Assembly: GCF_900187385.1 (NCBI RefSeq) | Contig: NZ_FYEY01000001.1 | Span: 4,464,001 to 4,528,000 of the forward strand | From: Streptomyces sp. 2114.4 | Lineage (GTDB): Bacteria; Actinomycetota; Actinomycetes; Streptomycetales; Streptomycetaceae | Direction of reading: 5' to 3' | DNA length: 64,000 nucleotides | Notes under the pieces: model-generated | Databases searched by the model: none | Told to the model about the DNA's origin: nothing | What the model saw: only the letters and a program-made list of their open reading frames with translations | Translations under genes and position numbers: made by a program | In this document: in pieces, positions 26,120 to 34,175 of the stretch | How the letters are laid out: every line of letters starts with the position of its first letter | Numbering within the stretch: the stretch's first letter is position 1

Positions 26120-26222
26120 CCCGCCTCACACCTCCACGCCCCACTCCCCGCTCACCCCTGACCAGCTCCTAAACCGGTTACAGAGCACCCCTCCGCGATG
26201 TGTAGACTGGGCCGCGCACCAC

Positions 26223-26296
26223 GCCGCCTTAGCTCAGTTGGCCAGAGCAACGCACTCGTAATGCGTAGGTCTCGGGTTCGAATCCCGAAGGCGGCT
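26223..26296 (+). tRNA. tRNA-Thr (CGT anticodon)
   Basis: A 74-nt cloverleaf: acceptor stem GCCGCCT/AGGCGGC, D arm AGCTCAGTTGG, anticodon stem ACGCA/TGCGT with loop CTCGTAA (anticodon CGT, reading ACG), T arm with GGTTCGAATCC, discriminator T. CCA is not encoded. A terminator follows directly. tRNA 3' ends are frequent integration sites for actinobacterial elements; no integrase is seen nearby. Confidence 0.97.
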
Positions 26297-26303
26297 CCGT
26301 GGA

Positions 26304-26345
26304 AGCCCCAGGACTCACTCGCCGTGACCTGGGGCTTTTGCTTTC
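26304..26345 (+). terminator. Terminator downstream of tRNA-Thr
   Basis: AGCCCCAGG (26304-26312) pairs with CCTGGGGCT (26328-26336). An inner TCAC/GTGA stem extends it, with a 2-nt bulge, and it is followed by TTTTGCTTTC. This is a classical intrinsic terminator. Confidence 0.9.
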
Positions 26346-26402
26346 ACCGGATGCGGCGACGACGCCGGGAGCGCTCCGTGCGCAGGTCGCCGGGCGTCAT
26401 CG

Positions 26403-27158
26403 TCATCGCCGGACGGGAGAATCCGGGGCCGTGACGTCTGCGGTCGGCTGGGGTGTCCTCAGGTGCGTTACCCGGGCGGGCGGCAGGTTGCGCCAGGCGA
26501 CGCCGACGCCGCCCCCGTGGCTGTGGCGAGTGGAGAAGTCGGCCAGTACGGCCGCCACCGCGCGGTAGCGGGCGGCCTCGGTGGGCCGGGCGAACAGGGT
26601 CCGCAGGGGCAGCGTGCCGAGATAGCTGAAGAAGGTCAGATGCCCGCCGGGGACCAGGGCGGCCATGTACCGCTCCAGCAGGGAACGCACCATGTCGGGG
26701 GCGAAGTTCATGAAGGGCAGACAGGAGACGATCACGTCGTAGCTTTTCGGGGGCAGCGGCGTGTGGCTGATCGACTCCGGGATGATCCGGATCTGTCCGG
26801 ACGCGGCGGCCAGCACCGGGTCCGTGCGCAGCGCCCCGGTCAGCAGCTGTACGAACCGGGGGTTGACCTCCACGGTGTCCAGCCGGTCGCCAGGGCCGAT
26901 GCGCTCGGCCAGCGCACGGGTGACCGTGCCGGTACCCGCGCCGACCTCCAGGACACGCAGGGGGCTGCGGCCGCCGGGGGCGGGCAGTGGCGCGGCGAGC
27001 CGCTGGGCGAGCGGGGAGCCGCTGGGGGCGACGGCGCCGGTGGTCTGCCGGGAACGGACGGACTCCCGGAAGAACGCGACGGCGGTGTTGCGCTGTCGCG
27101 GGCCGGTGAGGGCGGTGATCCCGGGAGCGGTGGCGGCAGTAGCCGGTGTCTGGTTCAT
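26403..27158 (-). CDS. Class I SAM-dependent methyltransferase (phospholipid N-methyltransferase-like)
   Basis: A 251-residue methyltransferase. An N-terminal helical part has FFRESVRSRQTTGAVAPSG, the lead-in found in PmtA-like phospholipid and rRNA dimethyladenosine-type enzymes. The SAM loop is VLEVGAGTGTVTRALAERIG, then LDTVEVNPRFVQLL, and YDVIVSCLPFMNF at the catalytic loop. A PE N-methyltransferase role is plausible from these features but not proven. I used ATG 27158; ATG 27164 is possible. It is divergent from the two-component pair. Confidence 0.78.
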   Translation of the reverse strand: MNQTPATAATAPGITALTGPRQRNTAVAFFRESVRSRQTTGAVAPSGSPLAQRLAAPLPAPGGRSPLRVLEVGAGTGTVTRALAERIGPGDRLDTVEVNPRFVQLLTGALRTDPVLAAASGQIRIIPESISHTPLPPKSYDVIVSCLPFMNFAPDMVRSLLERYMAALVPGGHLTFFSYLGTLPLRTLFARPTEAARYRAVAAVLADFSTRHSHGGGVGVAWRNLPPARVTHLRTPQPTADVTAPDSPVRR

Positions 27159-27291
27159 GCGCATCAACGCTAGGAAGCGGGCGGCCCTGCGCCATCGGCC
27201 GTTACGCCGCGGCCACCCCGTACGAAAGTAGGGGGTGACGGTCGCCAACTGGCCAAGGCCGCAAGGGTGTTGTCTCACTATGCTGACCTGG

Positions 27292-28426
27292 TGAACAAGG
27301 TGAGGGGCCGGGCCTGGCCGTGGTGGGCCGAGGCGCTGATGATCTGCGTCGTCGGAGCGGGAGCGGTGCAGCAGGCGTATGTGGCCGCGGGGGCACGCTG
27401 TTCAGCCCCCGCGTCGGGGCGGCCGCGGTGCTGACCCTCCCGATCCTGCTGCGACGCCGCAAGCCGGTGCTCGCCGTAGTGAGCACCACGGCCGGCGCGG
27501 TGCTGCTGGGATCGTTCTTCCCCCTGCTGGTCGTGCTCTTCTACCGCGCCTCCCGGGGCCGGTTCGTCTTCGAGGGGCTGTGCGTGGTGGCCGCGATGGT
27601 CGGCAGTTCGCTGGCGCATCCGGGGAACAGCCTGTGGATGACCCGCACATACGGGCCGCCGGCAGTGCTGCTGCTCGCGCTGGTCATCGGGCTGTGGACG
27701 GGCAATCGCCGTCGGCACGTCGCCTCGCTGGCCGAACAGGTCAGCCGTCTGCGGATGGAGCGCGAACTCCGCGCGGTGCAGGCCCGGTTGGAGGAGCGCA
27801 CCCGGATCGCCGGCGAGATGCACGATGTGCTCGCCCACCGGCTCACGGTCATCGCCCTGCACACCGGCGCCCTCAAGCAGCGGGCCGCCGACCTGCCCGG
27901 GCCGGTGGCGAACCGGATCGGCCTGCTGCGCACCGCGTCCACCGACGCGCTCGGCGATCTGCGGGACGTACTGGGTGTGCTGCGCGGCCACGACACCAAG
28001 GAGACACCGGCCTCACGGGTGCCCGGTCTGCCGGAACTCTCGACGGTGATCGACGAGGCGCGGGCGGCGGGACAGCCGATCGAAACGGTCATCGAGGGCG
28101 CCCCCGACTCCGTACCGGCCAGCCATCGGCTCGCCATTCACCGGCTTGCGCAAGAAGCCCTGACCAACGCCCGTAAGCACGCCGCCGGAGCGACCGCACG
28201 GCTCGAGGTGCGCTACGGCCCGCCGCAGTCCACCGTGGTGATCCGCAACCCGGCCGGAGCCCCGTCCGAGGCCGCGACCGAGGGATCCGGCTACGGCCTG
28301 GTCGGACTGGCCGAGCGGGTCGCCGCGCTCAACGGCCGGCTGGAGTACGGTCCTACGGGATCGGGAGGCTGGCGGGTGGCCGCCGCCATCCCGCTCGACG
28401 ACCAGCGCGGCAGGGGGGCGGCGTGA
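27292..28426 (+). CDS. NarL-family sensor histidine kinase, with a 1-nt frameshift at a G run
   Basis: Membrane sensor kinase of the HisKA_3/HATPase_c type. The C-terminal 240 residues are intact: phospho-acceptor box RTRIAGEMHDVLAHRLTVIALH, N-box AIHRLAQEALTNARKHA, and G-box GSGYGLVGLAERVAALNGRL. The natural N-terminus starts at GTG 27292 (VNKVRGRAWPWWAEALMICVV) but leaves frame at the five-G run 27389-27393. One more G would join it smoothly to GTLFSPRVGAAAVLTLPILLRRR in the frame that carries the kinase. As it stands, translation from 27292 stops after about 47 codons. The stop overlaps the response regulator start. Confidence 0.7.
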
Positions 28427-29073
28427 TCCGGACGATGATCGTCGACGACGACGGCCTGGTGCGGCTGGCGCTCGCCGACATCCTTCAGGACGCTCCCGGC
28501 ATCACCGTCGCCGCACAGGCCTCCGACGGCCGGGAAGCCCTCGAACGGGCCACCGCGCAGTGCCTGGACGTCGTGCTGATGGACGTGCGGATGCCCCACA
28601 TGGACGGTATCGAGGCCACCAGGCGGCTGAGCGCGCTGTCCGAGCCGCCCAAGGTCGTGATGCTCACAACGTTCGACCTGGACCAGTACGTCTACGACGG
28701 GCTGGCCGCCGGCGCGGTCGGCTTCCTGCTGAAGGACACCGACCCCGCGGAGATCATCCGGGCCGTCGAGGTCGTCGCCGACGGGCAGGCGATGCTGCAC
28801 CCCTCTGCTGCCCGGCGACTCATCGCGCACCATCACCACACGGCGCACGGCGCCCCGGCCGCTGCCCGGGCCCGGATGGAGCGCTTGACGCCGCGCGAGA
28901 CCGACGTGCTCGGGCTCCTGGCCGGCGGCGCGTCCAACGCTGAGATCGCCACCGGTCTGGGGATGCGGGAGAGCACGGTGAAGGCGCACGTCAGCCGCAT
29001 TCTGGCCGCCCTCGAGGTGGACAACCGGGTGCAGGCCGCGCTGTGCGCCAAGGATGCCGGGCTGGTGCGGTGA
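28423..29073 (+). CDS. NarL/FixJ-family response regulator
   Basis: A 216-residue DNA-binding regulator paired with the upstream kinase, overlapping it by 4 bp. The receiver has the acidic pair (IVDDDGLVRLAL), phospho-acceptor Asp in DVVLMDVRMPHMDGIEA, the Thr in VMLTTFDLDQYV and Lys in GFLLKDTDP. A short linker leads to a LuxR-type helix-turn-helix (LTPRETDVLGLLAGGASNAEIATGL...). Start GTG 28423. The targets are unknown; no ABC transporter, the usual neighbour of such pairs, is present. Confidence 0.92.
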   Translation: MIRTMIVDDDGLVRLALADILQDAPGITVAAQASDGREALERATAQCLDVVLMDVRMPHMDGIEATRRLSALSEPPKVVMLTTFDLDQYVYDGLAAGAVGFLLKDTDPAEIIRAVEVVADGQAMLHPSAARRLIAHHHHTAHGAPAAARARMERLTPRETDVLGLLAGGASNAEIATGLGMRESTVKAHVSRILAALEVDNRVQAALCAKDAGLVR

Positions 29074-29219
29074 AGGCCGGCCTTCCCGCGCCCATGGCGC
29101 CTGCTGATCCGCCATGCGCGAGGCGGGCAGCAGGCCGGCGAGGACCGCTTCGGATGGCAAGAAGGCGAGCGGCCGTCACCCGGTGGTCCGCTCACCTTCG
29201 GCCGCACCTCGGTGCCGCC

Positions 29220-29929
29220 TCAGTAGGTGACGACGACTCGGCGCGCCGGGCCGTCCACCCGAATACGCCCTCCGACGGGGATCACCACCTGGGGATCGGT
29301 GTAGCCGAGTTCGATGTCGAACACTGCCATCGTGTCGGGGGCGTACTCATGGAGGGCACGCAGGACGGCTTCTCGCTGCTGTGAGCGGAAGTGCGCCTTT
29401 TCAGGGGCGCTCAATGGGTTGTCGAACGACCAGCATTTCGCCCTGCCCATCAGCAGCGCGGGGAACTCTTGCAGCAATCCGCGTTCGCCCATGCTCCGGA
29501 GGATCCGGTAGACCTCCTGAGCACCCGGCATTTCCTCCGAAGTCTCCAGGAAGAGGACGTTGCCGGAGTAGCTGACGGCTGGTTGAACGGTGCGGTCAGC
29601 CATCAGCAGCCACGACAGGGTCTCCAGACTGCCGCCCCAGCCGGCACCTTCGACCACACGGTCGGCGTTGTGCCAACTCCAGCCTTCGGCGGGTTCCATG
29701 TCGGGTTCGGTCTCGAAGGTGCGCGGTTCCTCCCAGGGGCGGTCGACGTCCCGGTAGGCGCTTGCGGGGGTGAGCTCGTATTCCACGCCTCCAGGCCGAA
29801 GTCGTCCCGCAGCCTGCGCAGCCCCAGTTCGTAGGGCAGCGGGAAGAGGCCGGGCAGGCCTGACGAAGGGGAGAGCACCGCGACGCGGTCTCCGGGGCGA
29901 GGTTTGGCGGGATAGAGAGGAGCCGTCAT
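29220..29929 (-). pseudogene. LD-carboxypeptidase (peptidase S66) pseudogene with an internal deletion
   Basis: The N-terminal part (RPGDRVAVLSPSSGLPGLFP ... LRRLRDDFGLE) and C-terminal half (EYELTPASAYRDVDRPWEEP ... DIELGYTDPQVVIPVGGRI) of an S66 LD-carboxypeptidase are present in different frames. They are joined directly near 29785-29795. Compared with the ~340-residue family, about 125-130 residues are missing, including the region carrying the catalytic serine (the GYSD-type motif). The remaining frames overlap out of register, so no functional enzyme can be made. In intact form it would trim peptidoglycan tetrapeptides or self-immunity substrates. Confidence 0.85.
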
Positions 29930-30112
29930 CTTCTGATCGTAGGAGTCGGTGGCTCGCGGGCCATCCTTCTCATCTCCTTCTGATCGGCTTTCGGCTCAGG
30001 GCGGGTGCGCACTGAGCCGACGGAAGGACGTTCGAAAGCGGCCGGGGTTGAACTGTTCCTGTCACGGGGGCGACCCCGGTGAAGCGCAGAGCCGCGGATG
30101 AAGGAGAGAGCG

Positions 30113-30316
30113 ATGATGAAGGCCCGGATCGTGACCCGCTCGGTGCTCGGCCTGGCCGTCGGGGCGGTGGCGGTGCTGACGGCGGTCGGGCCGGCCCAGG
30201 CCGCCACCTCGGCTCCCGATGACACCCACGGGGACGTGACCCTGACCGTCACCGGCGCGGGCGTCGGTGACCTCCACGGGGGCACGTCCCTCTCCTCGGA
30301 CGACACCCACTGGTGA
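30113..30316 (+). CDS. Small secreted peptide upstream of the biosynthetic locus
   Basis: A 67-residue protein: signal peptide MMKARIVTRSVLGLAVGAVA... ending at GPAQA-AT (about residue 29). The mature part is ~38 residues and ends in SSDDTHW, with an earlier DDTH near its start. ATG 30113 (or 30116) follows AAGGAGAGAGCG; the upstream ATG 30098 overlaps that ribosome-binding site. Its last codons form the first unit of an 18-bp repeat. The same frame stays open after three repeat-borne TGA codons up to the aminotransferase gene. No known family is recognised. Confidence 0.6.
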   Translation: MMKARIVTRSVLGLAVGAVAVLTAVGPAQAATSAPDDTHGDVTLTVTGAGVGDLHGGTSLSSDDTHW

Positions 30317-30370
30317 GAAGGCACCCGCTGGTGAGGCGGCACCCGCTGGTGAGGCGGCACCCACTGTGAG
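30304..30370 (+). repeat. 18-bp tandem repeat, each full unit ending with an in-frame TGA
   Basis: Units at 30304-30321, 30322-30339 and 30340-30357, with a partial fourth unit at 30358-30370. The unit is CACCCGCTGGTGAGGCGG-like. In the frame of the secreted peptide each of the three full units carries TGG-TGA (stops at 30314, 30332 and 30350), while the partial unit reads TGTGAG and lacks the stop. Confidence 0.9.
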
Positions 30371-30502
30371 AAGGAGAACCGGTTTCGGGCGACAGCGGGC
30401 CGTGTGGGGCCCGGCGCCGCCCTCCCACCGGGCCGTCGCACGGCGGAGTCAGGCGTAACGCACGTTCACCCCCGATGGTTTCCTCCGGCAGGAGCACCCG
30501 CC

Positions 30503-31672
30503 ATGCCGTCTTACGCCCGAGCTCTCGGTGGCGTCCCTGACTGCCCTCTCGATCGCGTGGAAGAGCTGCTGCGCGGCTCCGGGCACGCGGATCCGATCGG
30601 CTTGCACCGGGGCAGGACCGTCTTCGGGCCCGGTGTCCGGTCCCGCACCCGGGGCAGTGGGGAGTTCGGTTTCGCCCCTGACGAGCAGGCTCCTCCCGGC
30701 GGCGTCCCGGCGCTGCGCGCGGCACTCGCCCGGGCCGCCACCGCCCGGCGGCGCAGTGCCGTGGGCCCCGAACAGGTCCTGGTCACCCGTGGTGCCACGC
30801 ACGCCCTCGCCGCCGCCCTGCACGCGATCCTGCGGGAAGGCGATGAGGTCCTGGTGCTCTCACCGCAGTGGCTGTTCGCCACCGGCCTGATCCGGGCGGC
30901 TGGCGGAGTGCCCCGCGAGGTACCGGTCTTCCTGGAGCTCGGCGCGGCCCGCGGATTCGACTTCGCCGGGGCCGTGGAGAGGGCGGTGGCACCCAGGACC
31001 CGCGCGATCTACTTCAACAGCCCCAACAACCCCACCGGTTACCGGCTCGACGGCAGCCGGCTCGGTGCGCTCGCGGACCTGGCCGAGCGGCACGACCTCT
31101 GGCTGATCGCCGACAACTCCTACGAGAGCTACGACTTCACCCGGGAGGGCTTCCTCGACATCGCGGCTGTCGGTGCGACGGCGGCGCGCACCCTCTCCCT
31201 GCACAGCTTCAGCACGACGTATGCGATGCCGGACGCCAGGGCGGGCTGCCTGATCTCACCGCCGGTGCTGACGGAGCCGCTGGCCAAGTGGGCGCGGTAC
31301 CCGCGCCGTTCCGTCTCCACCGCGGCGCAGTGCGCCGTGTACGAGGCGCTGCGCACGCCGCGCGAGGAGCTCGACCGACGCCGGGACCACGCCGCCGCGG
31401 CGGGGTGGCTCGCCGATTCGACGCTGGAGGTTCCGCACACCAAGGCGTCCGGCGGGCTGTACACCTTCCTCGATCTGAGCGCCTGGGGGGACGACGGGCG
31501 GTTCGTTCACCGGTGCGCCCAGGCCGGTGTCGGCCTGGCCCCGGGCCGGGTCTTCGGGGCGCACTGCGGCAACCGGGCCCGCCTCTGCTTCACCGCCGCG
31601 CCGTGGCAGCGAGTGGCCGAGGCGATCGAACGCATCAACAAGATCTACGGGGAAGGCATCGATGAGCACTGA
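30503..31672 (+). CDS. Class I/II aminotransferase homologue lacking the PLP lysine
   Basis: A 389-residue fold-type I PLP protein of the aspartate-aminotransferase superfamily, with GVPALRAALARAA, TRGATHALAAAL, FNSPNNPTGYRLD (near 171-183), ADNSYESYDF and the substrate-binding Arg in RLCFTAAP. At the expected Schiff-base site, SFSKTYAMxxxRxG of the family, it reads SFSTTYAMPDARAG: codon ACG (31214-31216) gives Thr238 instead of Lys. Only three lysines exist elsewhere, none in a suitable motif. By hand alignment it therefore cannot form the normal internal aldimine. ATG 30503 follows GGCAGGAG. It overlaps the LuxR gene by 11 bp, so the two are coupled. Confidence 0.85.
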   Translation: MPSYARALGGVPDCPLDRVEELLRGSGHADPIGLHRGRTVFGPGVRSRTRGSGEFGFAPDEQAPPGGVPALRAALARAATARRRSAVGPEQVLVTRGATHALAAALHAILREGDEVLVLSPQWLFATGLIRAAGGVPREVPVFLELGAARGFDFAGAVERAVAPRTRAIYFNSPNNPTGYRLDGSRLGALADLAERHDLWLIADNSYESYDFTREGFLDIAAVGATAARTLSLHSFSTTYAMPDARAGCLISPPVLTEPLAKWARYPRRSVSTAAQCAVYEALRTPREELDRRRDHAAAAGWLADSTLEVPHTKASGGLYTFLDLSAWGDDGRFVHRCAQAGVGLAPGRVFGAHCGNRARLCFTAAPWQRVAEAIERINKIYGEGIDEH

Positions 31673-32231
31673 GACGATCACCCTCGAACGCCCGGAAGCC
31701 GGTCCGCCGGCCGCCCGCGCCGACGTCGGCGGGATGCGCACGGCCATCTGTGACGGCCGGCCGCTCGTCCTGATGGGTCTGACGCACCTGCTGACCACCC
31801 AGTCGCCCTGCGAGGTCGTCTTCACCTCGGCCGATTCCTTTCCCGGGCCCGGGGCCGGGATCGACGTGCTGCTCGTGGAGGACGCCTTGGCCAAGGCCGT
31901 GCCGGACGGGCCCGCGTGGTGCGGGAGCGCGCCGGATGTCGTCGTGGTGCGGGCCGAGGCGACCCCGGACCAGGTGCTACGGCAGGTGTACGAGGCCGTG
32001 GAGCGCCGCACGCCGGTGCCCGTTGCCGACCGGGCGGCGCCCGGTCTGTCGCCGCGCGAGCAGCAGGTGCTGCGGTTCATCGCGTCCGGGATGACCCACG
32101 GCCAGGTGGCCCGGCGCATCGGCATCAGCCCGCACACCGTCGACACGTACGTCAAGCGGGTGCGCTCCAAGTTCGGCATCGGCAACAAGGCGGAACTCAC
32201 CCGCGTCGCCCTCGGCCTCCAGCCCCTGTGA
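31662..32231 (+). CDS. LuxR-family transcriptional regulator with degenerate receiver
   Basis: A 189-residue regulator. The C-terminal ~65 residues are a clear LuxR/FixJ helix-turn-helix (LSPREQQVLRFIASGMTHGQ..., ISPHTVDTYVKRVRSKFGI). The N-terminal ~110 residues keep the outline of a receiver (AICDGRPLVLMGLTHLL) but the phospho-acceptor position appears as Glu in IDVLLVEDAL, and the conserved Lys is absent. It is thus likely to be phosphorylation-independent. It is co-oriented and overlapping with the aminotransferase homologue and may regulate the biosynthetic operon that ends opposite it. Confidence 0.85.
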   Translation: MSTETITLERPEAGPPAARADVGGMRTAICDGRPLVLMGLTHLLTTQSPCEVVFTSADSFPGPGAGIDVLLVEDALAKAVPDGPAWCGSAPDVVVVRAEATPDQVLRQVYEAVERRTPVPVADRAAPGLSPREQQVLRFIASGMTHGQVARRIGISPHTVDTYVKRVRSKFGIGNKAELTRVALGLQPL

Positions 32232-32237
32232 AGCCCG

Positions 32238-32290
32238 GCCCCGTTACGCCGGCCCCGGCACGCTGTCTGCCGGGGCCGGCATAACGGGGC
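32238..32290. terminator. Bidirectional terminator between luxR-type gene and minus-strand operon
   Basis: A 23-bp stem (32238-32260 with 32268-32290) with one mismatch and a 7-nt loop lies 6 bp after the LuxR stop and 19 bp after the end of the opposing TrmO-like gene. It probably stops transcription from both sides. Confidence 0.85.
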
Positions 32291-32309
32291 TGCCCGCGCA
32301 CAGGGCCGG

Positions 32310-32792
32310 TCAGTGGTAGTGGCGCATGATCTCGGTGGCCCAGTCGGGCTGGGTGGTGTGGCCCTGGGGGCCGAACTCGGCCATGTAGGGCTTGATGTCG
32401 AGGACGGGGGTGCCGTCGACGGCGTCCAGGCCCTGGACGTGCAGGTCGAGGCCGTCGGCCTTGAGGAGGCGGCAGCGGGAGACACCGAGCCGGTTGGGGC
32501 GGTTCTTGCCGCGCTGGGCGAAGATGCCGACCAGGGGCCAGTCGGTGTTGCCGCGCGGGTGCCGGGCCCCGGTCTGGATCTTGTCGGTGGGGACGCGGTC
32601 GAAGTGGTAGACGACCTCCAGGTGGGAGAAGGTGTCCAGGCCCGCCACCGCCTCCGGACCGTACTGGCCGGCGTCTAGGCGGATGATCGCGGTCTCCTTG
32701 CCCCAGTCGTCGTCGCGGACCTCCGTCCGGCCGCCGACCACCCGGCCCACCGGCACCGAAACCACCTCGGCAGGAGTGCTGTTCTCGGGCAT
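32310..32792 (-). CDS. TrmO/TsaA-like protein, copy 1
   Basis: A 160-residue beta-barrel protein of the TrmO (UPF0066) family. The consensus is strong: FSHLEVVYHFDRV, ARHPRGNTDWPLVGIFAQR, NRPNRLGVSRCRLL and GLDAVDGTPVLDIKPY. In E. coli TrmO this fold uses SAM to N-methylate t6A in tRNA-Thr; here the C-terminal extension of TrmO is absent. Its place as last gene of the biosynthetic operon, with a paralogue five genes upstream, suggests a small-molecule substrate or methyl transfer in the pathway. ATP-grasp ends 28 bp upstream. Confidence 0.88.
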   Translation of the reverse strand: MPENSTPAEVVSVPVGRVVGGRTEVRDDDWGKETAIIRLDAGQYGPEAVAGLDTFSHLEVVYHFDRVPTDKIQTGARHPRGNTDWPLVGIFAQRGKNRPNRLGVSRCRLLKADGLDLHVQGLDAVDGTPVLDIKPYMAEFGPQGHTTQPDWATEIMRHYH

Positions 32793-32820
32793 GCGCAGTG
32801 CCTTTCGCTCAAAGGGTCGG

Positions 32821-34164
32821 TCAGTCGGTCGAGTTGGCCCACCGTACCGAGGCCTGCGGTACGTCGGTGTGCGGTATGTCGGTATGCGGTACGTCGGTGT
32901 GCGGTCCGTGCGTACCGCGCCAGAAGCGGTCCAGCCGCGCGCGGACCTGGTCCAGCAGTGCCCGCAGCTCGGTGTGGTCGGCGGCGGAGCCGTAGACCGT
33001 GCCGATCGCGCCGGTCGTGCCCCGGCGCCAGTCGGTGTGCCAGCGGGAGGGAGGGGAGACGTCGACGAGGTCGATGCCGGGCAGGTTCCCGAGGCCGTCG
33101 AGGAGCGAGGGCGGGCCGGGCCGGAGCGGGCCGATGGGCGGGACGATCAGGTACTGGAAGGTCACCCGGTCCCCGTACAACCGGGCGGGGTCCGGGGAGG
33201 TGACGGGCAGGCCCAGCGCCATGCGGAGCGCGGCCGCCACCATGTCGTAGCCGGTGCGGCGCTGCACGATCTCGGCGATGAATCCGCCCAGCCGCCCGTT
33301 GACCTCGATGATCCGCGGCCCGTCCGGGGTGAGCTTGACCTCGGTGTGGGTGATGCCGTGCCGGATGCCGAGGGCCCGCACCGCCGCCTGTTCCAGGCGC
33401 ACGATCTCGGCGGCGAGGGCAGGCGGGACGGGGGCCGGCAGCACATGGCCGGTCTCCCGGAACGGCGGGACCAGCGGCGGCTTTCCGTTGAGTGCCGCGG
33501 TCCGCGGCTCGCCGTCGACGACCAGCGACTCCACGGAGACGTAGTCGGCCCAGCCGGGGCCGGTCCGCGCGGGGTCGCCGGGCAGGAACTCCTCCAGGAC
33601 GAAGTCACGCCGGTCACCCCCGGCGAACTCCGCCAGCCGCGCGCGGCACTCGTCGGCCGAGGCCACCAGGCAGGTGTCCACGCTGCCCGCGCTGTGCCGG
33701 GGCTTGAGCACGGCGGGCGTCCCGACCCGGGCGAGGGCGGCGGCGGCCTCGTCCGGGTGGCGGAGCGGGACGCACCCGGTGCGCTGGACGCCCGCTTCCG
33801 CCAGCGCCTGTCGTTGCCGGTACTTGTCGGTCAGGGCCTCCGCGGTGGCGCGGGAGTGGAAACGCACCCCGCAGTACGCGGCCACCGCCGCTGTCAGGCG
33901 CAGCCGGTACTCACTGAAGGTGAGGACGCCCGCGGGGTGCAGGCTTCCGGCCAGCCGGCACACCTCCGCCTCGCCGAGTCCGGTGATGTCGACGACCTCG
34001 GCGTGCTCCGCAACCTGCGCCAACTCGGCGGACGGCGCCGGGTGTTCCGCCTCGTGCAGGAAGATCACCCGGCACAGGCCGCGCGCCGCCGAGAGGATGC
34101 GCAGCCAACTGGCGGAGCCCCGGTCATGGACGACCAGGAGGGTGGGCAGGGCGGGGTGTGCCAT
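32821..34164 (-). CDS. ATP-grasp carboxylate-amine ligase
   Basis: A 447-residue ATP-grasp enzyme, expected to activate a carboxylate as acyl phosphate and couple it to an amine. Visible motifs: TDKYRQRQALAEAGV, ATP-binding Lys in PAVLKPRHSAGS, FVLEEFLPGD, and metal ligands in HTEVKLTPDGPRIIEVNGRL. An N-terminal Rossmann-like domain (LPTLLVVHDRGSASW) precedes them. The family contains dipeptide ligases, so it may form an amide or dipeptide with the amino acid made in this locus. The C-terminal tail has a PHTDV/PHTDI repeat from a 15-bp tandem repeat. Start ATG 34164 lies 11 bp after the upstream stop. Confidence 0.87.
   Translation of the reverse strand: MAHPALPTLLVVHDRGSASWLRILSAARGLCRVIFLHEAEHPAPSAELAQVAEHAEVVDITGLGEAEVCRLAGSLHPAGVLTFSEYRLRLTAAVAAYCGVRFHSRATAEALTDKYRQRQALAEAGVQRTGCVPLRHPDEAAAALARVGTPAVLKPRHSAGSVDTCLVASADECRARLAEFAGGDRRDFVLEEFLPGDPARTGPGWADYVSVESLVVDGEPRTAALNGKPPLVPPFRETGHVLPAPVPPALAAEIVRLEQAAVRALGIRHGITHTEVKLTPDGPRIIEVNGRLGGFIAEIVQRRTGYDMVAAALRMALGLPVTSPDPARLYGDRVTFQYLIVPPIGPLRPGPPSLLDGLGNLPGIDLVDVSPPSRWHTDWRRGTTGAIGTVYGSAADHTELRALLDQVRARLDRFWRGTHGPHTDVPHTDIPHTDVPQASVRWANSTD
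32856..32900 (-). repeat. 15-bp tandem repeat encoding PHTDV units in the ATP-grasp tail
   Basis: Three units at 32856-32870, 32871-32885 and 32886-32900, with a degenerate fourth. On the coding strand they encode GPHTDVPHTDIPHTDV at the C-terminus. The length is a multiple of 3, so copy-number changes would not disrupt the frame. Confidence 0.88.
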
Positions 34165-34175
34165 GACAGCCTCCG

